Assembly: GCA_902595515.1 (NCBI GenBank)
Contig: CACJQK010000001.1
Coordinates: 236,852-300,851 of the forward strand
Source: an uncultured SAR116 cluster alpha proteobacterium
GTDB lineage: Bacteria > Pseudomonadota > Alphaproteobacteria > Puniceispirillales > Marisalimonadaceae
DNA: 64,000 nt
Reading direction: 5' to 3'
Positions 34,789-43,758 of this stretch are shown piece by piece. The notes beneath the pieces were generated by a model. That model did not search any database, had not been told where the DNA came from, and saw only the letters and a list, made by a program, of their open reading frames with translations. The translations under genes and the position numbers were made by a program. The stretch's first letter is position 1. Each line of letters starts with the position of its first letter.

Positions 34789-35894
34789 AAAACTACAACT
34801 GATCTTATTGATTCACCTGCATGCATCAAATCAAAACCTTTGTTGATATCTTCTAATTTTAAGTTATGTGTAATCATTGGATCAATATCAATCTTTCCTT
34901 GAAGATACCATTCCACAATTTTAGGAACGTCGGTTCTTCCTCTTGCTCCTCCAAAAGCTGTACCTTTCCAGCTTCTGCCTGTAACTAGTTGGAAAGGTCT
35001 AGTTTTAATTTCTTGCCCAGCTCCAGCGACTCCAATTATTATACTTTCTCCCCAGCCTTTATGTGCGCACTCTAAAGCTTGTCTCATTACGTTGACATTC
35101 CCAATACATTCAAAGGAGTAGTCTGCACCACCACCTGTAAGATCAACTAAGTAATTAACCAAGTCACCTTCTATCTCAGATGGATTAACAAAATGTGTCA
35201 TACCGAACTTTTTACCCCAAGGCTCTTTTTTGTTATTCATGTCGACACCAACAATCATATTGGCTCCTATCATTCTCAAACCTTGAATGACGTTGAGTCC
35301 AATTCCGCCCAACCCAAAAACCACTGCGTTACAACCTGCAGTTGCCTTTGCTGTATTGATAACTGCTCCAATACCAGTAGTAACACCGCAACCAATATAA
35401 CAGATTTTATCAAAGGGAGCTTTTTTGTTTACTTTGGCAAGCGCAATTTCAGGAACTACAGTATAATTTGAAAAAGTAGACGTTCCCATATAATGCAATA
35501 TAGGTTTCCCGTTTATAGAAAATCTACTGGTGCCATCTGGCATAACTCCTTTACCTTGGGTAACTCTTATGGCCTGACATAAATTAGTCTTTGGATGCAA
35601 ACAATACTCACATTCTCTGCATTCAGGTGTGTAAAGAGGAATTATATGATCACCTTCTTTGAGAGATGTTACCCCTTTACCCACTTCTCTAACTATTCCT
35701 GCTCCCTCATGCCCTAAGATTGCTGGGAAAAGCCCTTCTGGATCATTACCAGAAAGCGTAAACTCATCAGTATGACATATACCTGTTGCTTTTATTTCTA
35801 CTAGAACTTCTCCGGAACGAGGCCCTTCTAAATCTACATCCATAACTTCAAGTGGTTTTCCCGCCTCTACAGCAACTGCAGCTCTAGTTTTCAT
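34785..35894 (-). CDS. adhC: S-(hydroxymethyl)glutathione dehydrogenase (class III alcohol dehydrogenase)
   Basis: A 369-residue zinc-dependent medium-chain dehydrogenase. [17 protein letters not shown] near residue 43 supplies a catalytic-zinc Cys, [12 protein letters not shown] the His and Glu, and the structural-zinc cysteines lie in [17 protein letters not shown] near 94. [18 protein letters not shown] is the NAD motif, and [17 protein letters not shown] carries the third zinc Cys. These are the hallmarks of the glutathione-dependent class III enzyme. The ATG at 35894, preceded by GGGGGA, is chosen over a TTG 12 bases upstream. Confidence 0.95.
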   Translation of the reverse strand: MKTRAAVAVEAGKPLEVMDVDLEGPRSGEVLVEIKATGICHTDEFTLSGNDPEGLFPAILGHEGAGIVREVGKGVTSLKEGDHIIPLYTPECRECEYCLHPKTNLCQAIRVTQGKGVMPDGTSRFSINGKPILHYMGTSTFSNYTVVPEIALAKVNKKAPFDKICYIGCGVTTGIGAVINTAKATAGCNAVVFGLGGIGLNVIQGLRMIGANMIVGVDMNNKKEPWGKKFGMTHFVNPSEIEGDLVNYLVDLTGGGADYSFECIGNVNVMRQALECAHKGWGESIIIGVAGAGQEIKTRPFQLVTGRSWKGTAFGGARGRTDVPKIVEWYLQGKIDIDPMITHNLKLEDINKGFDLMHAGESIRSVVVF

Positions 35895-36015
35895 TGTGTC
35901 CCCCAAAAAATAATTTTCTTAAATGTAAAATTTATTATGATTTAATATCCATGACTTGCAAGATTTTTTAGTATATAAATTAGGTTTCAAGGATTTAGAT
36001 ATTAGGAGCATCTCT

Positions 36016-36825
36016 ATGAGTTTTGTTGAAACTGAAATTAATGGCCAAATAATTACTATCAGATTAAATCGTCCAGAAAGATTAAATGCTTTAAGCACTG
36101 TTATAAGAAAAGGTATGGCAGAAGCGTTCAATAGGTATCATGAGGATAAAGATTTAGAAGTAGCAATTTTGACAGGAACTGGAAGAGGGTTTTGTGCAGG
36201 CGAAGACATGAAAGAGTCTATTGACAGAGGCATCCCAGGATCCCCAAAAGAATTTGTAGAAGAAAACTTAGTTGACCCATTTCAGACAGGTGCCCTTCAA
36301 AAGCCAGTCATAGCAGCAGTAAATGGATATGCAATGGGTGGTGGATTTATGTTAGTTGAGAGAACAGATCTGAGAATTGCTGTGAAAGAAGCAATTTTTG
36401 AAATGTCAGAAGCAAAAAGATGGCTTCTTGGCGGTTATAATCATGGACACTATGGCAACCTCCCACATCCCGTTGCAACTGAAATGGCTTTTGGATATAG
36501 AATTTCTGCTGAAAGGATGCATCAAGTTGGTTTCATTAATCGTTTAGTGGATGCTAAAGATCTTATGAGTGAGGCTTATTCAATGGCAGAACATCTGCTA
36601 TCACTCCCTCCTGCTGCAAGAGTAAACACACTTTATATGATGAAGCATATGGCACCAAAAATAAATCCTAATATTGCAGACCTTGCTGAAAAGCTACATC
36701 TTCACGGTGACACTGAGGATAGAATGGAAAGTAGAAGAGCCTTCGCAGAAAAAAGAAAACCAAACTTCAAAGGTTGGCTTAACCCAGAAGATAGATATAA
36801 TATGCCGAAATTAGAAGAAAATTAG
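36016..36825 (+). CDS. Enoyl-CoA hydratase/isomerase (crotonase family)
   Basis: A 269-residue crotonase-fold protein. TIRLNRPERLNALSTVI near residue 14, GRGFCAGEDMKESID near 58 and VNGYAMGGGFMLVERTDLRIA near 100 give the CoA-binding and oxyanion-hole elements. EMSEAKRWLLGGYNHG near 128 replaces the usual Glu-containing catalytic stretch, so the reaction may differ from simple hydration. The start at 36016 follows a GGAG site; an upstream in-frame ATG at 35956 lacks one. The CoA-transferase gene follows after eight bases, indicating one transcript. Confidence 0.86.
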   Translation: MSFVETEINGQIITIRLNRPERLNALSTVIRKGMAEAFNRYHEDKDLEVAILTGTGRGFCAGEDMKESIDRGIPGSPKEFVEENLVDPFQTGALQKPVIAAVNGYAMGGGFMLVERTDLRIAVKEAIFEMSEAKRWLLGGYNHGHYGNLPHPVATEMAFGYRISAERMHQVGFINRLVDAKDLMSEAYSMAEHLLSLPPAARVNTLYMMKHMAPKINPNIADLAEKLHLHGDTEDRMESRRAFAEKRKPNFKGWLNPEDRYNMPKLEEN

Positions 36826-36833
36826 AGGTCAAA

Positions 36834-38045
36834 ATGAGTGAAATAAATGGAGCTCTTTCTGGGTTAAAAATAGTTGCATGTTCAACAGCACAAGCTGGAA
36901 CTGTTCCCTATATGTTAATGGCAGATCTTGGTGCTGAAGTAATTAAAATTGAAACGCCAGGTAAAGGTGATAACAATCGTAACTCCGGTTTTTTAGAGGG
37001 AGAGATTGGATCATTTTTTGAGACTAATAACAGAGGAGTTAAAAGTTTAACTCTCAATCTTAAATCAGAAAAAGGACAAAAAATACTTCACAGTTTAATT
37101 AAGAATGCCGATGTGTTTGGTCAAAATTTTAGACCAGGCGTTGCTGAAAAACTTAATTTTGATTATGATACTCTTAGCAAAATTAATCCTAAAATAGTTT
37201 ACGCTTCTGTTTCTGCTTATGGGCCTGATGCCCCAGACGGACACTTACCAGGAACCGACGCGGTAGGACAAGCTTTAAGTGGAATAGCTGAAGCATATTC
37301 AATTCCTGGAAATAATTTAAGAACAGGAGTAGCCTCAGTTGCGGATGAAAGTTGTGCAATACTAACTTTTGGAGGAATTTTAGCGGCATATATAAATGCT
37401 CAAAAAACAGGAAAAGGTCAAAAGTTAGAAACTTCTCTAGTTGGGAGTGCTTTCAGACTTCTTGGTTGGACTATGACTACAGCAATGTGGAGTAACAGGC
37501 CACCAATTACTGGAGCTAGAATTAATGGAACAAGAGAAAGGCCGGGTATTGCAGCATGTTTTAACGATATTAACGGTAAGCCTTTTGCACTCCAGCTTGA
37601 TCCAGATGACTGGCGGGAAGCAATGAAAGCCCTTAACTTTTTTGATATTCTGACAGAAAATGGTCTCATTGACCTTGGTTTAGCGTTTGAATCTGAAAAA
37701 AAGAAAACTGAAATTTTGGATAAACTTGCTGAATTATTCTCAACTGATACCAGAGATAATTGGATATTAGTCTTGAGAAAAGCTGACATGATATCTACCC
37801 ATGTTAATACAATGCTTGAAGCATCTAATGATCCAAATATAAAAGAAAACAATTATGTTACAGAAGTATGGTACCCAGAACTAAACAAAAATATGAAAGT
37901 ACACGGTACTCCTTGGAAATTTTCCAAAACACCTGCTAACATAAAAAGAGCACCTAAACTCGGTGAACACAATACTGAGATATTGTCTGGTCTAGGCTAT
38001 ACTAATGATGAAATTGAAGGTTTTAAAGACGACAAGATTATTTAA
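36834..38045 (+). CDS. CaiB/BaiF CoA-transferase (copy 3 of 3)
   Basis: A 403-residue class III CoA-transferase. IVACSTAQAGTVPYMLMADLGAEVIKIE opens the fold, and the catalytic Asp is most likely the one in VASVADESCAILTFGG near residue 172. VSAYGPDAPDGHLPGTDAV near 126 is unusual in the position of the typical SGFG.. turn. The protein ends with LSGLGYTNDEIEGFKD, the normal family tail. It is paired with an enoyl-CoA hydratase and overlaps the opposite gamma-carbonic-anhydrase-like gene by 8 bases through shared stop sequence. Confidence 0.9.
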   Translation: MSEINGALSGLKIVACSTAQAGTVPYMLMADLGAEVIKIETPGKGDNNRNSGFLEGEIGSFFETNNRGVKSLTLNLKSEKGQKILHSLIKNADVFGQNFRPGVAEKLNFDYDTLSKINPKIVYASVSAYGPDAPDGHLPGTDAVGQALSGIAEAYSIPGNNLRTGVASVADESCAILTFGGILAAYINAQKTGKGQKLETSLVGSAFRLLGWTMTTAMWSNRPPITGARINGTRERPGIAACFNDINGKPFALQLDPDDWREAMKALNFFDILTENGLIDLGLAFESEKKKTEILDKLAELFSTDTRDNWILVLRKADMISTHVNTMLEASNDPNIKENNYVTEVWYPELNKNMKVHGTPWKFSKTPANIKRAPKLGEHNTEILSGLGYTNDEIEGFKDDKII

Positions 38046-38568
38046 TTTCTCTCATTTCTTCTGCAAACTTTTTAAAGTTTGCTACGTAATGCTTTGAAGA
38101 TCTTGTCATATTTTCAATCATCTCTTGACTTAGTTCTCTTACAGCTTTAGCTGGTGAGCCTACAATTAACCAACCATCCGGAAATTCTTTATTTTCAGTA
38201 ACAAGTGCACCAGCGCCTACAAGACAATTGTTGCCTATTTTAGCATTATTGAGAATTGTTGCACCCATTCCAACTAAAGAATTATTACCTATTGTGCAAC
38301 CGTGTATAATTGCATTATGTCCAATCGTACAATTATTACCTATGGTGACAGGACAATCAGGATCAACGTGAATTATAGTGTTTTCTTGTATGTTTGTTTC
38401 TTCACCAATCTTAATAACGTCATTATCACCTCTTAAAACTGATCCAAACCATACACCAACATCTTTCCCTAAAATAACGTTTCCTATAACATGTGCATCT
38501 GGTGCAACCCAATATAGGTTATTTTCAGGTAATTGAGGTTTTTTTTCACCTAAACTATAAATTGGCAT
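38038..38568 (-). CDS. Gamma-carbonic-anhydrase-like hexapeptide-repeat protein
   Basis: A 176-residue left-handed beta-helix protein of the gamma-CA/PaaY/YrdA group. Hexapeptide repeats run from VIGNVILGKDVGVWFGSVLRGD to IGNNCLVGAGALV, and three zinc-ligand-like His residues are visible in NTIIHVD, TIGHNAIIHG. The group contains zinc carbonic anhydrases and CoA-thioester hydrolases (PaaY), and which applies is open. The ATG at 38568 follows AAAGGAG; an upstream GTG lies 6 bases earlier. It shares its stop region with the convergent CoA-transferase gene. Confidence 0.88.
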   Translation of the reverse strand: MPIYSLGEKKPQLPENNLYWVAPDAHVIGNVILGKDVGVWFGSVLRGDNDVIKIGEETNIQENTIIHVDPDCPVTIGNNCTIGHNAIIHGCTIGNNSLVGMGATILNNAKIGNNCLVGAGALVTENKEFPDGWLIVGSPAKAVRELSQEMIENMTRSSKHYVANFKKFAEEMREIK

Positions 38569-38661
38569 TAGCACTCCTTTATAATAAGTTAACGTTAAAA
38601 TTATATCTTATATAATTTTTTCTTGTTGTTAATATTTTATTAAAAATTATGAGAGTTCTTT

Positions 38662-39756
38662 ATGGTTATTAAAGATAATATTGTTTCAAAAGTTACAATT
38701 TACAGACTAGATGTCCCTCTAATAAAGCCTTATAAATTATCCTATAATACTTTCTATTCTTTTGAACCGTTGTTGATTCATATTGTAGATGATCAAGGTA
38801 ATGAGGGATGGGGCGAACAGCACATATCACCTGGCTCCAGCAGTGAAACTAGAGACGGTGGATGGACATTTGCCAGAGTTATATCAAAGTTAATTTTAAA
38901 TAAAAAATTATACGAAGCAAAAGAAATCATTTTATCTAATTCCTCTATAAGTATTGTTGCTTCAAGTGCAATCTATACAGCAATCGAGATGCTCGAAAAA
39001 AATAATATTTTAAATAATAAGAGTTCCCTAAAACTTAAATTATTAACTTCATTTAATGCAGAGGAAGAATCTGAAATAAAAGATGAATTGGACAAAGTAA
39101 CTGAACAAGGATTTACAACAATAAAAATTAAGGTTGGAAAGGACGTTAATGCAGATATTAAAAAAATAAATAATATACAAACTTATTTGAATGGCAGAGC
39201 TACCCTAAGAATAGACGCTAATAGGGGGTACACAAAAAAAGACGGTTGTAAATTTGTTCAGGGGTTAAAGCCTGATTTCATAGAATTATTTGAGCAGCCT
39301 TGTGATGCTAATGATTGGGATGCAAACGCTGCGGTCGCTAAACTATCACGCATCCCAATAATGTTGGACGAACCTATTTGTAGTATTAAAGATATTGAAA
39401 AAGCTTCTAAATTAAAAGGCGTAGGATTATGCAAACTTAAGTTGAAAAGATTTTTATCTATTACAAAATTAACTGAAGCCATTAAATATGCACATAAATT
39501 AGGATTAAAAATTGTACTTGGTGATGGACTTGGTACTGAAATTAATTGTTGGATGGAAGCTAGAATTGCAAAAAACCTAATTGACAATGCTGGAGAATAT
39601 AACGGTTTTTTAAAAATTGATCCAAAAGCAAGAATTTTGTCAAATCCCCTAAAATTTAAGAATGGTTTTCTATTGATATCTGAGAATTGGAATCTTGAAA
39701 TTGACAGAGATAAATTAGAAAAATACAGTACTTATAAAGAAACAATTTATAACTAA
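38662..39756 (+). CDS. Enolase-superfamily enzyme, mandelate racemase/muconate lactonizing type
   Basis: A 364-residue member of the MR/MLE group. The N-terminal capping domain has GWGEQHISPGSSSETRDGG; the barrel has KIKVGKDVNAD (K-x-K acid/base) near residue 155, the metal ligands Asp in RIDANRGYT near 184, Glu in ELFEQPCDAND near 210 and Asp in IMLDEPICSIKD near 235, and the second Lys in CKLKLKRFLS near 258. All catalytic positions are present. Substrate candidates are a muconate, an N-acylamino acid or a dipeptide. It is upstream of a TauD-type gene and the TTT transporter genes on the same strand. Confidence 0.87.
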   Translation: MVIKDNIVSKVTIYRLDVPLIKPYKLSYNTFYSFEPLLIHIVDDQGNEGWGEQHISPGSSSETRDGGWTFARVISKLILNKKLYEAKEIILSNSSISIVASSAIYTAIEMLEKNNILNNKSSLKLKLLTSFNAEEESEIKDELDKVTEQGFTTIKIKVGKDVNADIKKINNIQTYLNGRATLRIDANRGYTKKDGCKFVQGLKPDFIELFEQPCDANDWDANAAVAKLSRIPIMLDEPICSIKDIEKASKLKGVGLCKLKLKRFLSITKLTEAIKYAHKLGLKIVLGDGLGTEINCWMEARIAKNLIDNAGEYNGFLKIDPKARILSNPLKFKNGFLLISENWNLEIDRDKLEKYSTYKETIYN

Positions 39757-39776
39757 AATATAACTGGAAATTTGTT

Positions 39777-40631
39777 ATGAAATTATTAAGTAGTGATAAA
39801 AGCTTGGGTGGAGAAATTGTTGGGTTGGACATTAGTAAAAAATTAACACATGATCAAGTCAACTTCATTAATGAATCTTGGAATGAAAGACTGGTTTTAG
39901 TATTTAAAAAACAAAATTTAGACGATCACAAATTAATTAATTTTAGTAAAAATTTTGGTGAGCTTGATCCACCTGGACCTAATCCTTATGGAATAACTTT
40001 CTTACCAGAATTTCCTGAAATAAATGTAATTTCAAATGTCAAAAATGAACAAGGCACACCCATTGGTAATTTGGGAGATGGTGAAGCCGTATGGCATGCA
40101 GATATGACTTACCTAGAACTACCTCCAAAGGCTGGAATTCTATATGCACTTGAAGTGCCTGAAAACCAAGGTAATACTCACTTTGCAAATATGACACTAG
40201 CTTATAGTGATTTATCAGACGATATTAAAGAGAAAATTGATGGGAAAATCCTAATCCATGATTCTGCGCATAATAGTGCTGGTATGCTTAGAAAAGGATA
40301 CTCAGAAGTAAATAATCCAACTGAGACACCCGGAGCTAGACACCCAATGGTAATTAAAGATCAAAGTACCAACAAAAAACTTCTTTTTCTCGGAAGAAGA
40401 CCTCATGCTTATATCGTTGGTTTAGAAATTGAGGAAAGTGAAAATTTATTAGATGAAATTTGGAAACATGCAACACAAGAAAAATATACTTGGACACAGA
40501 AATGGGAAAAAGGTGATTTACTAATGTGGAAAAACCTAAATGTACTTCATAAAAGAGATGCCTTTGATCCAAATACAAGAAGAGTAATGCATAGAACCCA
40601 ACTCAAAGGTGAAATGGCGATTACTGCTTAA
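39777..40631 (+). CDS. TauD/TfdA-family Fe(II)/2-oxoglutarate dioxygenase
   Basis: A 284-residue oxygenase. The 2-His-1-carboxylate triad is His and Asp in WHADMTYLELPPK near residue 102 and the distal His in RRVMHRTQLKG near 273, with the 2-oxoglutarate-binding Arg following in that motif. GELDPPGPNPYGI near 62 and the ADMTYLE region fit the family. TauD/TfdA enzymes hydroxylate sulfonates, aryloxyacids, carnitine-type or other small acids; the substrate is unknown. It sits 20 bases after the enolase-superfamily gene and precedes a TTT transporter, which may import its substrate. Confidence 0.88.
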   Translation: MKLLSSDKSLGGEIVGLDISKKLTHDQVNFINESWNERLVLVFKKQNLDDHKLINFSKNFGELDPPGPNPYGITFLPEFPEINVISNVKNEQGTPIGNLGDGEAVWHADMTYLELPPKAGILYALEVPENQGNTHFANMTLAYSDLSDDIKEKIDGKILIHDSAHNSAGMLRKGYSEVNNPTETPGARHPMVIKDQSTNKKLLFLGRRPHAYIVGLEIEESENLLDEIWKHATQEKYTWTQKWEKGDLLMWKNLNVLHKRDAFDPNTRRVMHRTQLKGEMAITA

Positions 40632-40658
40632 TTTTTATTTTAATATATCTGAAACACT

Positions 40659-40682
40659 TATTGATTTATTATAAAATCAATA
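40659..40682. other. Short stem-loop in the spacer before tctC
   Basis: TATTGATTT and AAATCAATA arms enclose a six-base loop, 28 bases after the dioxygenase stop. There is no T-run and the DNA is AT-rich, so a terminator role is weak; it may stabilise the downstream tctC message. Confidence 0.3.
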
Positions 40683-40718
40683 GCAAACTAAATTATAATT
40701 TTTAATCGGGAGAGAAAT

Positions 40719-41714
40719 ATGACACAACTTAAAAATTCTTTTAGAAGAAGTATTGTAAAGGCAAGTTTAGGTGTTGTCGCTGTTGCAGGAATTAGTACTA
40801 TTGGTTTAGTTTCTGTTGCTAGTGCTGACAAATATCCTAGTAAGCCGATAGAGTTAGTAATACATGCTAAATATGGTGGGGGAACTGACACTACTGCAAG
40901 AATGGTATCTATTAGAACAAGAAGAAATTTAAAAACTGATATATCTATTGTAGCCAAAAGAGGTGGATCTGGAGCAAAAGCTCAAAACTATGTTTTAACT
41001 AAGCCTGCCGATGGTTATACAATCATGGCTTTAACACAATCTCATCTCTACACAATGGCTAGAGGTAAATCTAACATGAAGATTGACGACATAGTAGGAG
41101 TTGCAAGAGCAATGGATGACCCAACCTTCATTACTGTATCAGGAAAAGGAAAGTTTAACACTCTAGAAGAGCTTGTAGCTGCTTCAAAAAAAGCTCCATT
41201 AAACTGGGGTGTAGCTCAGATTGGGGGAACTGAACATATAGGTTTGGCACAGTTCGCAAAAGAGGCTGGAATTAAGTTTAAAGTTGTGCCATTTGGATCA
41301 GGTGCGCAAATGGTACAAGCACTTATGGCAGGCAAAATTGACGCTACATTACCTAATGTGAGTGAGGCTGCTAATCAAGTTGCTGATGGAAGCTTTAAAG
41401 CTCTTGCTGTAATGGCTGAAGACAGACTTAAAGACTATCCAAATGTTCCTACTACTTATGAAAAAGGAATAAAGGCAAAGTGCTCAACAACTAGAGGTTA
41501 TGCTGTATTAGCATCTACTCCTCAACCAATTATAGATCAGATTTCAAAAGCTATGGTTAAAGCAATGAAACACGACGTCTTTGCTAGTTACCTTGCTGGA
41601 GCTGGTCTAACAGTTGAAGGAAGCGTTGCTGGAACAAAAGTTTGGGACAAACAACTAAAAGCTGAATATAAGGTTGCAGCATCCGCTCTTAAAGAACTTG
41701 GTTTAATAAAATAA
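40719..41714 (+). CDS. tctC: Tripartite tricarboxylate transporter solute-binding protein (TctC type)
   Basis: A 331-residue periplasmic binding protein. The signal peptide begins MTQLKNSFRRSIVKAS, with a hydrophobic core and probable cleavage after VASA. The mature part contains KYPSKPIELVIHAKYGGGTDTTAR near residue 37, the PADGYTIMAL loop and NWGVAQIGGTEHIGLAQFAKEAG, then LMAGKIDATLPNVSEA and YPNVPTTYEKGIK near 240; this is the Bug/TctC pattern. A strong GGGAGAG ribosome site precedes it. It captures a carboxylate for the TctAB permease encoded next, in the order C-B-A. Confidence 0.93.
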   Translation: MTQLKNSFRRSIVKASLGVVAVAGISTIGLVSVASADKYPSKPIELVIHAKYGGGTDTTARMVSIRTRRNLKTDISIVAKRGGSGAKAQNYVLTKPADGYTIMALTQSHLYTMARGKSNMKIDDIVGVARAMDDPTFITVSGKGKFNTLEELVAASKKAPLNWGVAQIGGTEHIGLAQFAKEAGIKFKVVPFGSGAQMVQALMAGKIDATLPNVSEAANQVADGSFKALAVMAEDRLKDYPNVPTTYEKGIKAKCSTTRGYAVLASTPQPIIDQISKAMVKAMKHDVFASYLAGAGLTVEGSVAGTKVWDKQLKAEYKVAASALKELGLIK

Positions 41715-41734
41715 ATTTTTAGGTTTTTTAAGAT

Positions 41735-42253
41735 ATGAAGAATAAAGAAAATGCATCCAATTCGTTGGGTGCATTATTAAATAAAAGTGATACAATAATT
41801 GCAATTATTTTAACTTTAATTATTGCTTTTTTGTGGTTTGAAACGACTAAATTTGAAAAAGTCCCTGACTTATTTTCAAATAATATTCCGCCAGAAATGT
41901 TTCCTCAAATATTACTCATAATTATTCTCGGGATGGTTTTAATAATACCCTTTGAACATATATTTTTGAAGAAAAGCGGGAAGAATATAGACTCTTCAAG
42001 GAAAAACCCTGTAGAGATTTCAACTATTGGAACTATGATCATTTTGACAGCAATTATAGCTTCTTCACAAATTCTAGGCGCTGCTCTAACAATTATTGCT
42101 GTTAGTATATCATTACCGTTATATTGGGGAGAAAGAAGATTAAAAGTATTAATATCTTATGTTGTTGGATTTCCATTATTCGTAATAGTTCTATTTAATG
42201 TAATTCTTGGAGTTCATTTTGAACCGGGATTATTAGATCTCATAAAAAATTAG
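41735..42253 (+). CDS. tctB: Tripartite tricarboxylate transporter small permease (TctB type)
   Basis: A 172-residue membrane protein with four hydrophobic segments and the family phrase FPQILLIIILGMVLIIPFEH near residue 58. Its function is to form the membrane complex with TctA. It lies 20 bases after tctC and 13 bases before the tctA start. N-terminal 20 residues are polar and cytoplasmic-looking. Confidence 0.88.
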   Translation: MKNKENASNSLGALLNKSDTIIAIILTLIIAFLWFETTKFEKVPDLFSNNIPPEMFPQILLIIILGMVLIIPFEHIFLKKSGKNIDSSRKNPVEISTIGTMIILTAIIASSQILGAALTIIAVSISLPLYWGERRLKVLISYVVGFPLFVIVLFNVILGVHFEPGLLDLIKN

Positions 42254-42266
42254 AGAGGATCAAAAT

Positions 42267-43739
42267 TTGGAAGATATCGTTAAAGGCATAGGGTTATTAC
42301 TAGAATTTCAGAATATCCTCTTAATTTTGTCAGGCGTGTTAATAGGTGTTTTAGTTGGAGCCTTACCAGGTTTAAGCTCTCCTATGGCAATCGCACTGCT
42401 AATCCCTTTTACAATTTCTCTAGATCCTGTTGCTGCAATTGCTATGATGGCTGCACTGTATTGCGCTGGAACTTTTGGTGGGTCAATTACTGCTATTCTA
42501 ATTAATGCACCAGGTGCCCCACCTGCGGTCGCAACTGCTTTGGATGGATATCCAATGGCAAAAAATGGTGAACCAGGAAGGGCTCTTGGTTTAGCTGCTG
42601 TTTCTAGTGTTTTTGGTGGTATTTTTAGTTTAATAATTTTTATATTCGCAGCTCCACTTTTAGCAAAACTTGCTCTAGAATTTGGACCCGCAGAATATTT
42701 TGGACTTGCCGTATTTGCTCTTTCTATGCTTGCATCTATGAGCGGAAAATCCTCCCTAAGAAATCTTATTTCAGGTCTTGTCGGTGTATTAATAGGTACA
42801 ATAGGTATACATCTAACTACTGGTGTAGAAAGATTTACATTTGATATTCCAGACCTTGAAGAGGGTATTCATTTCGTTCCCGTTCTTATTGGTTTGTTCG
42901 CTGTAAGCGAACTCTTCAAGCAATCAGAAAAACTAAATGCAGTTGTTGAAAGAATACAAGCTAAAGCTCTTAGATTACCGTCTCTAATTGAGTTAAAAAA
43001 ACTTAAATATACAATATTAAGATCATCAGGGATTGGAACCTTTATTGGGATACTTCCAGCTGAAGGTTCTACAGTTGCAGCAATAATTGGTTATAATGAA
43101 GCTAGACGGTGGTCTAAAGATAAAGATAAATTTGGTAAAGGCTCACCTGAAGGTATAGTAGGGCCGGAGGCTGCTAACAATGCAGCTGCAGGTGGAGCTA
43201 TGGTTCCTACACTTGCACTGGGAATACCTGGAAGCGGATCAACAGCTCTTATATTGGCTGCATTAATTATGCATGGTTTTAGACCTGGTCCTTATCTAAT
43301 TAGTGAAACACCAGAATTTGTATATGCAATTTTTGGGGCTATGTTGATTGCTAACTTAGGATTTTTATTCATAGGTTTAGTTGGTGCCAAGTTCTTTTCT
43401 TTAGTGGCTTTCATACCTAAGAAACTTCTTTGGCCAGCAGTTTTTATCTTCTCTATGATTGGTTCTTATTCTTTCGCATCGTCAATGTTTGATGTATGGG
43501 TAATGCTAGCTGCTGGTCTAGTTGGTTATTTCATGGATCGACATGGTTTCTCAGCAGCTCCACTCGTTATGGGTTTAATCCTTGGAAAATTAGTTGAGGA
43601 AAGCTTCTCTCAATCGATGATTATTCATGATAATAACTTCTTTGCATTATTAGAAAGTCCTGTTGTCTTATTATTTTTTGTGCTGACATTCTTAAGTTTA
43701 TCATCTCCATTTTGGACAAGGTACTTTTCAAAAAAATAA
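42267..43739 (+). CDS. tctA: Tripartite tricarboxylate transporter large permease (TctA type)
   Basis: A 490-residue permease with about twelve hydrophobic segments. GVLVGALPGLSSPMAIALLIPFT near residue 26, YCAGTFGGSITAILINAPGAPPA near 66 and GIVGPEAANNAAAGGAMVPTLALGIPGSG near 300 are signatures of TctA. The gene uses TTG as its start, supported by GAGAGGA six bases upstream. The whole tctCBA set imports a di- or tricarboxylate using an ion gradient. An MmgE/PrpD gene follows after 19 bases. Confidence 0.94.
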   Translation: MEDIVKGIGLLLEFQNILLILSGVLIGVLVGALPGLSSPMAIALLIPFTISLDPVAAIAMMAALYCAGTFGGSITAILINAPGAPPAVATALDGYPMAKNGEPGRALGLAAVSSVFGGIFSLIIFIFAAPLLAKLALEFGPAEYFGLAVFALSMLASMSGKSSLRNLISGLVGVLIGTIGIHLTTGVERFTFDIPDLEEGIHFVPVLIGLFAVSELFKQSEKLNAVVERIQAKALRLPSLIELKKLKYTILRSSGIGTFIGILPAEGSTVAAIIGYNEARRWSKDKDKFGKGSPEGIVGPEAANNAAAGGAMVPTLALGIPGSGSTALILAALIMHGFRPGPYLISETPEFVYAIFGAMLIANLGFLFIGLVGAKFFSLVAFIPKKLLWPAVFIFSMIGSYSFASSMFDVWVMLAAGLVGYFMDRHGFSAAPLVMGLILGKLVEESFSQSMIIHDNNFFALLESPVVLLFFVLTFLSLSSPFWTRYFSKK

Positions 43740-43758
43740 TTTTATTAGATAAGGTAAA